Shown here piece after piece: positions 1 through 9,589 of a stretch of 64,000 nt of DNA (position 1 is the stretch's first letter; each line of letters starts with the position of its first letter). The translations under genes and the position numbers were made by a program. The DNA is from Steroidobacteraceae bacterium (GTDB taxonomy: Bacteria; Pseudomonadota; Gammaproteobacteria; Steroidobacterales; Steroidobacteraceae): the NCBI GenBank assembly GCA_027531255.1, contig JAPZRU010000013.1, forward strand, positions 1 to 64,000, given 5' to 3'. The notes beneath the pieces are model-generated. The model was given only the letters and a program-made list of their open reading frames with translations. It ran no database searches and was not told where the DNA came from.

Positions 1-134
1 CGAGCGCCCGCCGGGGACTGCGCCGCAGGCGCGGCCTGCCGCGCGACCGCGCCGGGCATCGCCCCGAACTGCAGCGCCAGCAACGCCATCGCGAGCCAGC
101 CGGGGGTCGATCGACGGAACACGCGAGCGTGCAT
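1..134 (-). CDS. N-terminus of a secreted protein (runs off the window)
   Basis: Only the first 44 or so codons are present; the rest lies beyond the left edge. The start MHARVFRR gives a positively charged n-region, followed by a hydrophobic stretch (about residues 12-25, GWLAMALLALQFGAM) and a likely signal-peptidase site near AVA-RQ, so the product is probably exported. Its ATG overlaps the stop of the upstream SUMF1-domain gene in a TGATG arrangement, which suggests translational coupling in one envelope operon with that gene and the HtrA-type protease. The mature domain is not visible, so no function is assigned. Confidence 0.6.
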   Translation of the reverse strand, partial: MHARVFRRSTPGWLAMALLALQFGAMPGAVARQAAPAAQSPAGA

Positions 135-1099
135 CAGCGACCCTCCCCGCGGCCGTCCAGATCGAGCACGACGCGGAAGCCGAGGTAATCGGCGCGATCG
201 CCCATCGCCGCGTCGGTGCGGAACGCGCTGCGCACGCGGTCCGGCGGCGTGACCCAGCTGCCGCCGCGCTGCACGCGCCGCGCACAGCCGCCGATCCAAG
301 TCCAGGCGCGGCCGTCGCGCGGCCGGCCGACGTAGCTGTCGGTCGAGCAGTCCTCCACCCACTCCCACACGTTGCCGAGCATGTCCTGCACGCCGAACGC
401 GTTGGCGCGGAACGAGCCGGTGGGCGCCACGTCGCCGAAGCCGTCGCGGCAGCGCGCGACCTCCCAGCCCAGCGCGTACTGTTCGCGCGCGGCGAGGTCG
501 TACGCGTTCGCGAAGTCGCAGCCCTCGGCCGGCGAGTCGCCCCACGGCCGCAGCGACGAACTGCCAGCACGGGCGGCGTATTCCCATTCCGCCTCGGACG
601 GCAGCCGGTAGGGCTTGCCCGTGCGGCGTGCGAGCCACTGTACGTAGGCCTTCGCCTCGTTCCACGACACGCACGTGACCGGGTGGTCGTCGCGCGGCTC
701 GCGGGGGCGACCGGGATTCTCCCAGGTGCGCGTGCGGTCGTCCGCGAAGCGCCCGAGGTCCTCCCGCCACGTGCGGCAATTCGCGGTCGGCTCGAAGCCC
801 GAATCTGCGACGAACGCGCGGAACTCGCGACGCGTGACCTCGACGCGGCCGATCGCGAACGCGCGCGGGATGCGCACGATGGCGGCCTGCGACTCCGCGC
901 GCGTGGCGGGATCGGCGGCATTCGCGGTCGGCGTGCCCATCACGAACGTGCCGGCCGGAATGCGGACCATCTCCGGGCACTCCGCGCAGTCCCGGAACGT
1001 GGCGCCGTCCGCGGCGCGCGGCGCGACGGCGGGCGCGAGGCCGAGCGCGACGAGGAGCAGGCCGCCGGCCGCGGCGGCGGGAAGGCTGCGGGCGCGCAT
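134..1099 (-). CDS. Secreted SUMF1/formylglycine-generating-enzyme-fold protein
   Basis: A 321-residue protein with a signal peptide (about residues 1-32) followed by a single SUMF1/FGE-sulfatase domain. Hallmarks are PEMVRIPAGTFVMG near the start, HPVTCVSWNEAKAYVQWL, the YRLPSEAEWEYAARAG motif, GNVWEWVEDC and the closing RGGSW...YLGFRVV. True formylglycine-generating enzymes carry a cysteine pair just after the GGS motif. Here the segment reads GGSWVTPPDRVRSAFR with no cysteine, so formylglycine synthesis is unlikely; a binding or structural role, as in many bacterial SUMF1 proteins, is more plausible (inference). It follows the protease gene by 2 bases and overlaps the next gene, so the three are probably co-transcribed. 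Other cysteines occur (CAECPE, CRTW, CRDG) and could form disulfides in the periplasm. Confidence 0.85.
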   Translation of the reverse strand: MRARSLPAAAAGGLLLVALGLAPAVAPRAADGATFRDCAECPEMVRIPAGTFVMGTPTANAADPATRAESQAAIVRIPRAFAIGRVEVTRREFRAFVADSGFEPTANCRTWREDLGRFADDRTRTWENPGRPREPRDDHPVTCVSWNEAKAYVQWLARRTGKPYRLPSEAEWEYAARAGSSSLRPWGDSPAEGCDFANAYDLAAREQYALGWEVARCRDGFGDVAPTGSFRANAFGVQDMLGNVWEWVEDCSTDSYVGRPRDGRAWTWIGGCARRVQRGGSWVTPPDRVRSAFRTDAAMGDRADYLGFRVVLDLDGRGEGR

Positions 1100-1101
1100 G
1101 C

Positions 1102-2595
1102 TCAGCCGCCGATCCGCAGCGGCACGAACAGCGTGTTGCCGTCGCGGTTCACGAGCAGCGCGACGCTGCGCCGCGCGCGCCCGACGATCTTCTCGAGGTC
1201 GTCGACGCTCGCGACGCGCTGGCCGTTCGCGCCGAGTATGACGTCGCCGGCGCGCAGGCCCGCCTCGGCGGCCGGGCCCTCGGCTTCCTCGACCAGCAGC
1301 CCGCCGTCCAGGCTGGCGAGCCTCCGCTCCTGCGCCGACAGCGGTCGCAGCGTGAGGCCCAGCTGCGCGTTGCCGCCGCCGCCGCCTTCCGTGTTCACGC
1401 GCGCGACCCGGCCCTCGTCGAGTTCCGCGATCTCGACCTCGACCTGCCGCGACTTGCGGTCGCGCCAGACCTCGAGCGTCGCCTGCGTGCCGGGCTTGAG
1501 GCCCGCGATGGTCGCGGACACGTCGCCCGAGCGCTCGATCGCGCGGCCGTTGACGCCGAGGATCACGTCGCCCGCCCGCAGGCCCGCCTTCTTCGCCGGC
1601 GTGCCGTCGAGCACATCGGCGACCAGCGCGCCGCGCGGCCGGTCGAGGCCGAACGAGTCGGCGAGCTGCTGGTTCAGTTCCTGGATCTGCACGCCGATGC
1701 GCCCACGCTGCACGCGGCCCGTCTTCACGAGCTGCTCGCGCACGTTGTCGGCGACGTCGATCGGGATCGCGAACGAGATGCCCATGAACCCGCCGGTACG
1801 GCTGTAGATCTGGGAGTTGATCCCGATCACCTCGCCCGCCATGTTGAACAGCGGCCCACCGGAGTTGCCGGGGTTCACCGCGGCGTCGGTCTGGATGAAC
1901 GGTGTGAACTGCCCCTCCGGCAGCGAGCGCGACGTGGCGCTGACGATGCCGGCGGTCACGCTGTTCTCGAAGCCGAAGGGCGAGCCGATCGCGACCACCC
2001 ACTCGCCGGGCCGCAGCTCGTTCGGATCGCCGAACTTCACGGTCGGCAGGTCCTTGCCGTCGATCTTGATCACCGCCACGTCGGTGCGGCGGTCCACGCC
2101 GACCACCTTCGCGACGTACTCGCGGCGATCGGTGAGCCGCACGGTCACCTCGCTCGCGTCCGCGACGACGTGCGCGTTGGTCAGGATGTAGCCGTCGGGC
2201 GTGGTGATGAAGCCGGAACCCTCACCCTGGATCGGCTGCTGCTGCCCGCGCGGCGGCGGCACGCCGAAGCGGCGGAAGAAGTCGTGCAGCGGGTCGTCCG
2301 GCAGGTTCTCCTCGTCGACCGCGGCGGCGGGCTGGCGCCGCTCGACGACGCTGACGTTGACGACCGCCGGACCGTAGCGCGCGACGAGGTCCGAGAAATC
2401 CGGCAGGCCTCGCGCAGCCGCCGCGTTCGTGCCGGGGCTCGGCTCCTGCGGCGCGACCAAGGGGGCGGGCGCGGGCGCCATGCCCTCGCCGGCGGGCGCC
2501 CTCGAATCGCCGCCGCCGCACGCGGCGAGAGCGGCCGACACGAGCACCGACGGGACGAGCCTCGCGCCGCGACGGCGCGGAACCGGAACCAGCAT
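1102..2595 (-). CDS. mucD: HtrA/DegP-family serine endoprotease, lipoprotein form
   Basis: A 497-residue periplasmic quality-control protease of the DegP/DegQ/MucD family that degrades misfolded envelope proteins. The trypsin-like domain has the triad His142 (TNAHVV), Asp172 (RTDVAVI) and Ser245 (NPGNSGGP). Two PDZ domains follow, with GxxxGDVILGVNG- and AGLRAGDVILGANG-type signatures. The N-terminus is a lipoprotein signal: basic residues, a hydrophobic core and lipobox LAAC with the acceptor at Cys26. Most DegP/DegQ/MucD proteins are soluble, so membrane anchoring is a variation. A 60-residue proline/alanine-rich linker precedes the protease domain. The ATG was chosen because GAGGAG lies 7 bases upstream. 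The symbol is by family; degQ would fit equally well. Confidence 0.92.
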   Translation of the reverse strand: MLVPVPRRRGARLVPSVLVSAALAACGGGDSRAPAGEGMAPAPAPLVAPQEPSPGTNAAAARGLPDFSDLVARYGPAVVNVSVVERRQPAAAVDEENLPDDPLHDFFRRFGVPPPRGQQQPIQGEGSGFITTPDGYILTNAHVVADASEVTVRLTDRREYVAKVVGVDRRTDVAVIKIDGKDLPTVKFGDPNELRPGEWVVAIGSPFGFENSVTAGIVSATSRSLPEGQFTPFIQTDAAVNPGNSGGPLFNMAGEVIGINSQIYSRTGGFMGISFAIPIDVADNVREQLVKTGRVQRGRIGVQIQELNQQLADSFGLDRPRGALVADVLDGTPAKKAGLRAGDVILGVNGRAIERSGDVSATIAGLKPGTQATLEVWRDRKSRQVEVEIAELDEGRVARVNTEGGGGGNAQLGLTLRPLSAQERRLASLDGGLLVEEAEGPAAEAGLRAGDVILGANGQRVASVDDLEKIVGRARRSVALLVNRDGNTLFVPLRIGG

Positions 2596-2693
2596 CTTCG
2601 GAACTCCTCGCGTACGGCCCTGCCGCACATTCATCCACGGGCGCCGCGGCGCCCGTAGCCCCTGCGCGGGGGCGTCGCTACACTCCGCGGCCC

Positions 2694-4133
2694 ATGATAC
2701 AGACCTTCGCCCGCGGCCTCGTCCGCGTCGTGCCCGCCGCGTCGCTCGTGGCCTGCCTGCTCGCCTCCGGCGCCGCCACCGCCGCACTGCCCCCGCGCGT
2801 GCAGCAGGTGCTCGCCAGCCAGTCGATCCCCGCCTCCGCGGTCAGCATCGTCGTCCGGGACGCGGTCTCGGGCGAGCAGCACCTCGCCTGGAACCAGAAC
2901 CTGCCGCGCACCCCGGCCTCGACCATCAAGGTGCTGACCACCTACGCGGCGCTCGACGTGCTGGGACCCGCCTACACGTGGAAGACCCGCGCGTACGCGG
3001 CCGGCCCGGTCGTGGACGGGCGCCTCCAGGGCGATCTCGTGATCGAGGGCGGCGGCGATCCCTTCATCACGGCGGAGCGCTGGTGGCGCTTCGCCCGGGA
3101 ACTCCGGCAGCGGGGCATCGAGTCCATCGAGGGCGACATCGTCATCGACCGCTCGCTGTTCGCCCCGGTTCCCGGGGACCGCTACGATTTCGACGGCAAG
3201 GGCTACCGCACCTACAACGTGCTGCCGGATCCGCTGCTCGTGAACCTGCAGAGCGCGGAGTTCACGCTGATCCCGCGCGGCGACTCGGTGCAGGTGAAGA
3301 TCGACCCGCCGCCCGCGAACCTGCGCGTCCAGAACACGGTGCGCGTCACGGACGCCGCCTGCCGCGCGGGCCTGCGCGGCGTCACGTTCACGTCGTTCGA
3401 CGACGACCCGTTGCGCATCGCCATCGGCGGCCGCCTGTCCTCGCGCTGCCCGCCGCTGTCGGTGCGACGCGCGTTGATGCGCCCGGCGGACTTCGCCTAC
3501 GGCACCTTCGTCAGCTACTGGCGCGAGAACGGCGGCCGCCTCGACGGCGCGATGCGCCTCGGCTCGCGCCCGGCCGACGCCCGGCTGCTGGTCACGCAGG
3601 AGTCCGAGTCGCTCGCGGAAGTGGTGCGCCTCGTCAACAAGCATTCGAGCAACGCGATGACGCGGATGCTCGCGCTGACGCTCGCGCTCGAGCGCTACGG
3701 CGCGCCTGCGACTCAGGAAAACGGCGACCGCGCGATCGTCGAGTGGCTGAACGGCAGCGGGCTCGTGATGCCGGAACTCGTGGTCGACAACGGCTCCGGG
3801 CTGTCGCGCGTCGCGCGGATCTCGGCCGAGAACTTCGCGCGGCTGCTCGGGCACGCCTACCAGAGCCGCTACTACCCCGAACTCGCCGCATCGCTGCCGC
3901 TCGGTGGCCTGGACGGCACGCTGCGCACGCGCTTTGCGGACCGCGCGCTGGAAGGTCGCATCCGCCTGAAGACCGGACAGATCAACGGCGTCGCGGGCAT
4001 CGCCGGCTGGGTCACGAGCCGCAGCGGGCGGCCGCTGACGATCGTCGTGCTCGTGAACCACCCCGGCGCGCAGTACGGCACCGGACAGGCGGTGATCGAC
4101 ACCGTGGTGCGCTGGGCGCTCGATCGCCCGTAG
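2694..4133 (+). CDS. dacB: D-alanyl-D-alanine carboxypeptidase/endopeptidase (PBP4, peptidase S13)
   Basis: A 479-residue periplasmic penicillin-binding protein that trims D-Ala from, or cuts cross-links in, peptidoglycan. The signal peptide spans roughly residues 1-31. The three S13 active-site motifs are present: SxxK as STIK (Ser76 nucleophile, Lys79), SxN as SSN (318-320) and KTG (from Lys426, LKTGQING). Between motifs 1 and 2 lies the long insertion typical of class C PBPs, with the IEGGGDPF signature. Length is normal for DacB. It is divergent from the protease operon, with about 100 bases between the two starts. No downstream gene is on the same strand, so it is probably monocistronic. 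Confidence 0.94.
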   Translation: MIQTFARGLVRVVPAASLVACLLASGAATAALPPRVQQVLASQSIPASAVSIVVRDAVSGEQHLAWNQNLPRTPASTIKVLTTYAALDVLGPAYTWKTRAYAAGPVVDGRLQGDLVIEGGGDPFITAERWWRFARELRQRGIESIEGDIVIDRSLFAPVPGDRYDFDGKGYRTYNVLPDPLLVNLQSAEFTLIPRGDSVQVKIDPPPANLRVQNTVRVTDAACRAGLRGVTFTSFDDDPLRIAIGGRLSSRCPPLSVRRALMRPADFAYGTFVSYWRENGGRLDGAMRLGSRPADARLLVTQESESLAEVVRLVNKHSSNAMTRMLALTLALERYGAPATQENGDRAIVEWLNGSGLVMPELVVDNGSGLSRVARISAENFARLLGHAYQSRYYPELAASLPLGGLDGTLRTRFADRALEGRIRLKTGQINGVAGIAGWVTSRSGRPLTIVVLVNHPGAQYGTGQAVIDTVVRWALDRP

Positions 4134-4228
4134 GCCGTCGGCAGCCGCTGCCCCGCAACGCCGCCGGTGCCTCGTGGCCGCGCCGGCACCGCGCCGCAAG
4201 CCTGCGGCACGTCCTCGCGACCGGACCC

Positions 4229-4855
4229 TCAGCGCGGCGCGAGTGCCACCAGCACCAGCCGCACCAGCGCCGGATCGTGCGTGTCGCGCGCGCCCGAGTG
4301 ATGGTGGAGCGTCGCCAGCACGAGTTCGATCGCCGCCTCGCGGTCCGGCGTCGCCAGCGAGCCGTCGCGCTCGCCCTTGCGCAACAGCCGCTCGAGCCGC
4401 ACGCGGATCATCTGCTCGCGCTCCCTCAGCCGCTTCGCGCTGGTCGTCGGCAGGGCCGGCACTCCGCGCAGCGGCAGCAGGCTGCCGCGCTCGCGCTTCA
4501 GGCGCAGCGCCGTGACGAGGAACGCACCGAGGCGATCACGCGCGGGGCCCGCGGCCGTCTCCGCGCGCAGCAGGCTCGCCTCGACCAGCGCCGCGCTGCC
4601 GACGTGGCACTCGTAGACGAGCTGGTCGATGTCCTCGAAGCGCCGCTGCACGACGAGCGAGCGCGTGCCGGCCTCGCGGGCGACGTGCGACCACAAGAGC
4701 CCGCGGTGCCCGCGCCGCGCGATCACGCGCGCGGCGGCCTCGACCAGCTTCGTCCGCGGCACCTGCGGCAGGCGCTGGACGGCGAGCGGCGGCGCCGTCA
4801 CGACGCGGCGGACGGAGCGGCGGGCAGGCAGCGTGCGATCGGGTACGGCGTTCAT
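4229..4855 (-). CDS. TetR/AcrR-like transcriptional regulator
   Basis: A 208-residue protein. After a basic, poorly conserved leader (about residues 1-30) comes a TetR-type N-terminal domain: helix [15 protein letters not shown], then the helix-turn-helix [21 protein letters not shown] and a following DIDQLVYEC helix. The C-terminal half is helical and arginine-rich, as in ligand-binding TetR_C domains, but no subfamily can be recognised. The ATG at 4855 was chosen because the reading frame further upstream runs into the actP relic at 5058-5260 and cannot belong to this gene. Targets are unknown; by position it might once have controlled the decayed acetate-uptake genes (inference only). Confidence 0.7.
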   Translation of the reverse strand: MNAVPDRTLPARRSVRRVVTAPPLAVQRLPQVPRTKLVEAAARVIARRGHRGLLWSHVAREAGTRSLVVQRRFEDIDQLVYECHVGSAALVEASLLRAETAAGPARDRLGAFLVTALRLKRERGSLLPLRGVPALPTTSAKRLREREQMIRVRLERLLRKGERDGSLATPDREAAIELVLATLHHHSGARDTHDPALVRLVLVALAPR

Positions 4856-5057
4856 CGGGTCCGGGGCAGCAGGAGGCGATGGCGCCCCGAAAGCAAGACA
4901 CGTGCCAACGCGCACCCCGCGTCGCGACGCGCACTTGGCCGAAGTCCCGCGGGCGTCGCGCTCCGTCATCGCGCGTGGCGGGCCGGGCCTGCACCGGGGA
5001 GGTGCGGCGACGCGCCGGCACGTTGCAGCAGCGCACCCCATGGCGTCCCGCGGCGCG

Positions 5058-5260
5058 CCGAACCCGAGGAGCGGCGTCAGCACGTAGAAGCCGCCGATGA
5101 TCGCCATCGCCCAGACCACCGACTTGCGGGCCTGCTGCGCGGTCGGCACCGTGAAGAACCGCATCAGGATGTGCGGCAGGCCGGCCGTGCCGAACACGAG
5201 CGCGAGGCCGAGCGAGATCTGGTCGATCGGCGCCTTGAAGTAGAGGCCGGGCTCGAGGAG
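5058..5260 (-). pseudogene. actP: Internal fragment of cation/acetate symporter ActP
   Basis: About 67 codons match an internal part of the sodium:solute symporter Act[16 protein letters not shown], then [17 protein letters not shown], then [18 protein letters not shown] and GFGA. This is one to two transmembrane segments of a protein that normally has 13 and about 550 residues. No start codon, no N-terminal half and no C-terminal half are nearby. The frame runs on without homology toward the TetR-type gene. Actp genes commonly neighbour acs, and an intact acs lies 1 kb away, so this is best read as the remains of an acetate-uptake gene. The rest of the 4856-5410 gap (4856-5057 and 5261-5410) holds nothing else I can recognise. 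Confidence 0.82.
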
Positions 5261-5410
5261 ATGACGGCGTCCCAGTCCACCGTGGACGTCGCCGACGCAC
5301 TCCTTCGGACCGCTGCCATGGCCGCGCCGTGGCCGGCACGGAGATCTTCGGTGATCGCGTGCACTGGAACTGCCTCCCTCGGGACGTGCCCGTGACGAAC
5401 CCTGCGTGCT

Positions 5411-6102
5411 TCAGAACGAGTACTTGGTCGTGAGCTGCAGGCGCCGGAGGTCGCCCTCCGCCCCGCTCTCGAGTTCGCGGGTCGCGGCCCGGAACTCCGC
5501 GCCGACGTCGAGCTTCGGCAGCGGCGAATAGATCTGGCCGTGAAGTCGGGGATCGAGCTGTCGTCGGTCTGGATCTGCGTGCCGCCGCGGAACGGCGTGA
5601 TCGAGGTCTCCGGATTCTCCGCGGAGATCACGCCGTAGGTGTTGGTGGTGCGCTGGCTGCCGAGCGAGGAACCGAACAGGTCCACCTCGACGCGGGCCTG
5701 CAACCTGTCCTTGCCGCCGATCGGCGTGTCGACCCCGAGCCCCAGCCGGGTCTGCTTGACGTGCGCGTTGAAGTCCGTGCCTTCGTCGAGGCCGCCGACC
5801 GGGATCGCGCCGGGCACGTAGAAGTCGCGGCCGACGCTGCTGTCCGCGATCTCGCCGTCCGGCGTGTCGGTCCACATCCCGTCCGCCTTCACGAAGCCGG
5901 TGAACAGGAAGCTCGAGCCGCCCGTCGCGTTCGGCAGGATGCTGGCGGACTGCACCGGCGACGGACCCGCCGCCGCGGCCCCGGGCGGCGCGGCCGCTGC
6001 TCCGGCGACCCCGGCCGCCAGTGCGGCGCGACCGCCGATCGGCCGTCCCGGCCCTGGACCGCCCGCGTCGCCAGCGTGACTTGAGGTCCGCGTGTCGTTC
6101 AT
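5411..6102 (-). pseudogene. DcaP-like outer-membrane porin, internally deleted and frameshifted
   Basis: The first 187 or so codons (6102 to about 5541) encode an alanine-rich leader and the beginning of a DcaP-family trimeric porin: [11 protein letters not shown], then RDFYVPGAIPVGG, then VKQTRLGLGVDTP and ARVEVDLFG. Near 5540 the coding frame changes. The other frame supplies only the last 42 or so residues, GQIYSPLPKLDVGAEF through LTTKYSF, the terminal-Phe ending needed for outer-membrane insertion. Family members are roughly 400 residues or more, so about half the barrel is missing and the junction is out of frame. A good ribosome site (GAGGGG) remains 9 bases before the ATG, pointing to recent decay. 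It sits beside an actP relic and an intact acs. Confidence 0.78.
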
Positions 6103-6189
6103 CGACGATTTCCCCTCGAGAGTTCCCGGGTGCGGGCCCGGACGTCGGGCAGACTCTGCTCCGGCCCGCGCGGATCCGTCTGTTCGCCT

Positions 6190-6219
6190 TTGGTCGTATG
6201 CGTAAACCGGCACGACCAA
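6190..6219. promoter_or_regulatory. Inverted repeat upstream of acs (possible operator)
   Basis: The arms TTGGTCGT (6190-6197) and ACGACCAA (6212-6219) are perfect complements separated by 14 bases, about 80 bases before the acs start and within the divergent acs/porin spacer. The size and location suit a dimeric activator or repressor site. Acs in Pseudomonas and Vibrio is controlled by a NarL-type response regulator (CrbR/ErdR), and a stub of such a regulator lies just downstream of acs, but linking the two is inference. Confidence 0.35.
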
Positions 6220-6296
6220 GGTCGAAGGCACGGGCCGGCCCGGGGGTGCTAGAACAGCGCAAGCAGCCTGGCCGATGCGGCCGAGGGGGTCGTCAC

Positions 6297-8234
<1,938 letters not shown>

Positions 8235-8252
8235 CTGGCGCAAACTAGGCGA

Positions 8253-8330
8253 GTGAGCCGCTCGATCCTGATCGCCGACGACCACTCGCTGTTCCGCGCT
8301 GCGCTGCGCGTCGTGCCCGACGAGGACTGA
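8253..8330 (+). pseudogene. 25-residue stub of a NarL/LuxR-type response regulator
   Basis: Eighteen bases after acs, a GTG start opens a short frame whose first residues, MSRSILIADDHSLFRAALR, are a textbook receiver-domain beginning (beta-1, the paired acidic residues ADD, then helix alpha-1). After six more residues the frame ends in TGA. The remaining 190 or so residues (phosphoacceptor Asp, Lys and LuxR-type HTH) are absent. The sequence resembles ErdR/AgmR/CrbR-type regulators, which often sit by acs and activate it, so this is probably the relic of the local acs activator (inference). A 25-residue protein of this composition is unlikely to act on its own. Confidence 0.72.
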
Positions 8331-8384
8331 GCCTGTCGTTGCCGCCCTACACCGAGGACGAGCCGTCGCGCGCGTCCTGCGGGA

Positions 8385-9587
8385 TCAGGCCGGTACCACC
8401 AGGTCCTCGGTGCGGACCCGCCGCTCGAGCCGGACTTCGCCGTTCACGTCGCGGACCTGCAGCGAGAGTCCGGGGCGCGGGCGGGTCCAGTCGATCTCGA
8501 TCAGCCCGAAGTTCGCCTCGCGCAGCACCTCGCCGACCCGGTTCGCGTTCGGCGGCACGACCGGCCAGACCTCGGTGAGACCGCTCGACGTGAGATCCCA
8601 CAGCGGATACGGCACGTTCACGTCGAGCTTCGACAGCTCGCCGTAGTGGGTGTCGCCGCTGATGCAGACGAGGCCGTTCGCCCGGTGCCGACGGATCGTC
8701 TCGACGAGCCGCTGGTGGTCGCGCGCGTAGTTGATCCACGCCTCCCAGCCCGGCAGGTCGGCGAGCACCTGCAGGCTCGACGCGAGGATGCGGACCTCGG
8801 CCGGCCGGGCCAGTTCCGCCTCGAGCCACGCCCACTGCGGCTCGCCGAGCATCGTGGCGTCGCGGGCGGGATTGCGCACGTACGGGCCCGGCACGAACCG
8901 GCCCGCGTCGGCGAGCTGCTTCGCCCAGTCCTCGTAGCTCCGGGAACCGAGGTCGAGCTTCAGGATCGGCGCGCGGTTGTAGCGCAGGTCCGGCAGCAGG
9001 ATCTGCACGCGCCGGCCCTCGGGGCCGAACACGTAGCCCGCGTACACGCCGTCGCGGCCCCAGCGCGGCGTCCCGGCCGGCTCGCCCCAGAACTCGAGGA
9101 ACACGCGCCGAGACGCCTCCTTCTGCGGATACTCGGCGCCAGCGTCGTTCGCGCCGTAGTCGTGATCGTCCCAGGTCGCGACGATCGGCGTGGCCTCGCG
9201 AAGGCGCCGGAAGCCCGGCTTGGCCGCGAGCTGCGCGTACTTGGCGCGCAGCACGGCCATGTCCGTGGTGTCGCCGTACACGTTGTCGCCGAGGAACACG
9301 AACAGGTCCGGCCGCGCGTCGAGCACCGCGTCCCAGATCGGCTGGTCCTTGTCCTCCTTGGCGCACGAGCCGAACGCGATCCGCGTCAGCGTGTGCGACG
9401 AGGCGGGATGCGGATCCGGCGGCCCTGGCCGGACCGCGGCCGGCGGCCCCGCGGTGACCGGCGTGGCGGCTCCGCCCGCGGCGCCGGCCGCGGCCTCCGC
9501 CCGCGCCGAGCGCGACCCGAGCGCGGCGGCGCCGAACAGCGCTGCGCTCGCCTGCAGGAACCGCCGCCGCTGGTCCGGCTTCTTCAT
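8385..9587 (-). CDS. phoD: PhoD-family alkaline phosphatase/phosphodiesterase (Tat-exported)
   Basis: A 400-residue metallophosphoesterase. The N-terminus carries a twin-arginine signal (RRRFLQASAALFGAAAL), predicting folded export to the periplasm with bound metals. The catalytic domain shows the PhoD landmarks IAFGSC, LFVFLGDNVYGD, TWDDHDYG (metal-binding Asp/His) and CISGDTHYGEL. Family members release phosphate from phosphomonoesters and diesters using Ca/Fe. Its ATG lies 2 bases after the stop of the upstream TonB-dependent receptor, so the two form an operon. Organophosphate capture at the outer membrane followed by periplasmic hydrolysis is the likely joint role. A Pho-box-like pair of repeats lies before the receptor gene. 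Confidence 0.9.
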   Translation of the reverse strand: MKKPDQRRRFLQASAALFGAAALGSRSARAEAAAGAAGGAATPVTAGPPAAVRPGPPDPHPASSHTLTRIAFGSCAKEDKDQPIWDAVLDARPDLFVFLGDNVYGDTTDMAVLRAKYAQLAAKPGFRRLREATPIVATWDDHDYGANDAGAEYPQKEASRRVFLEFWGEPAGTPRWGRDGVYAGYVFGPEGRRVQILLPDLRYNRAPILKLDLGSRSYEDWAKQLADAGRFVPGPYVRNPARDATMLGEPQWAWLEAELARPAEVRILASSLQVLADLPGWEAWINYARDHQRLVETIRRHRANGLVCISGDTHYGELSKLDVNVPYPLWDLTSSGLTEVWPVVPPNANRVGEVLREANFGLIEIDWTRPRPGLSLQVRDVNGEVRLERRVRTEDLVVPA

Positions 9588-9589
9588 CG

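Noticed and set aside
2429-5395. Plus-strand open frame of 988 codons across dacB
   Set aside because: Out of frame with dacB, which has all three active-site motifs; the long frame has none.
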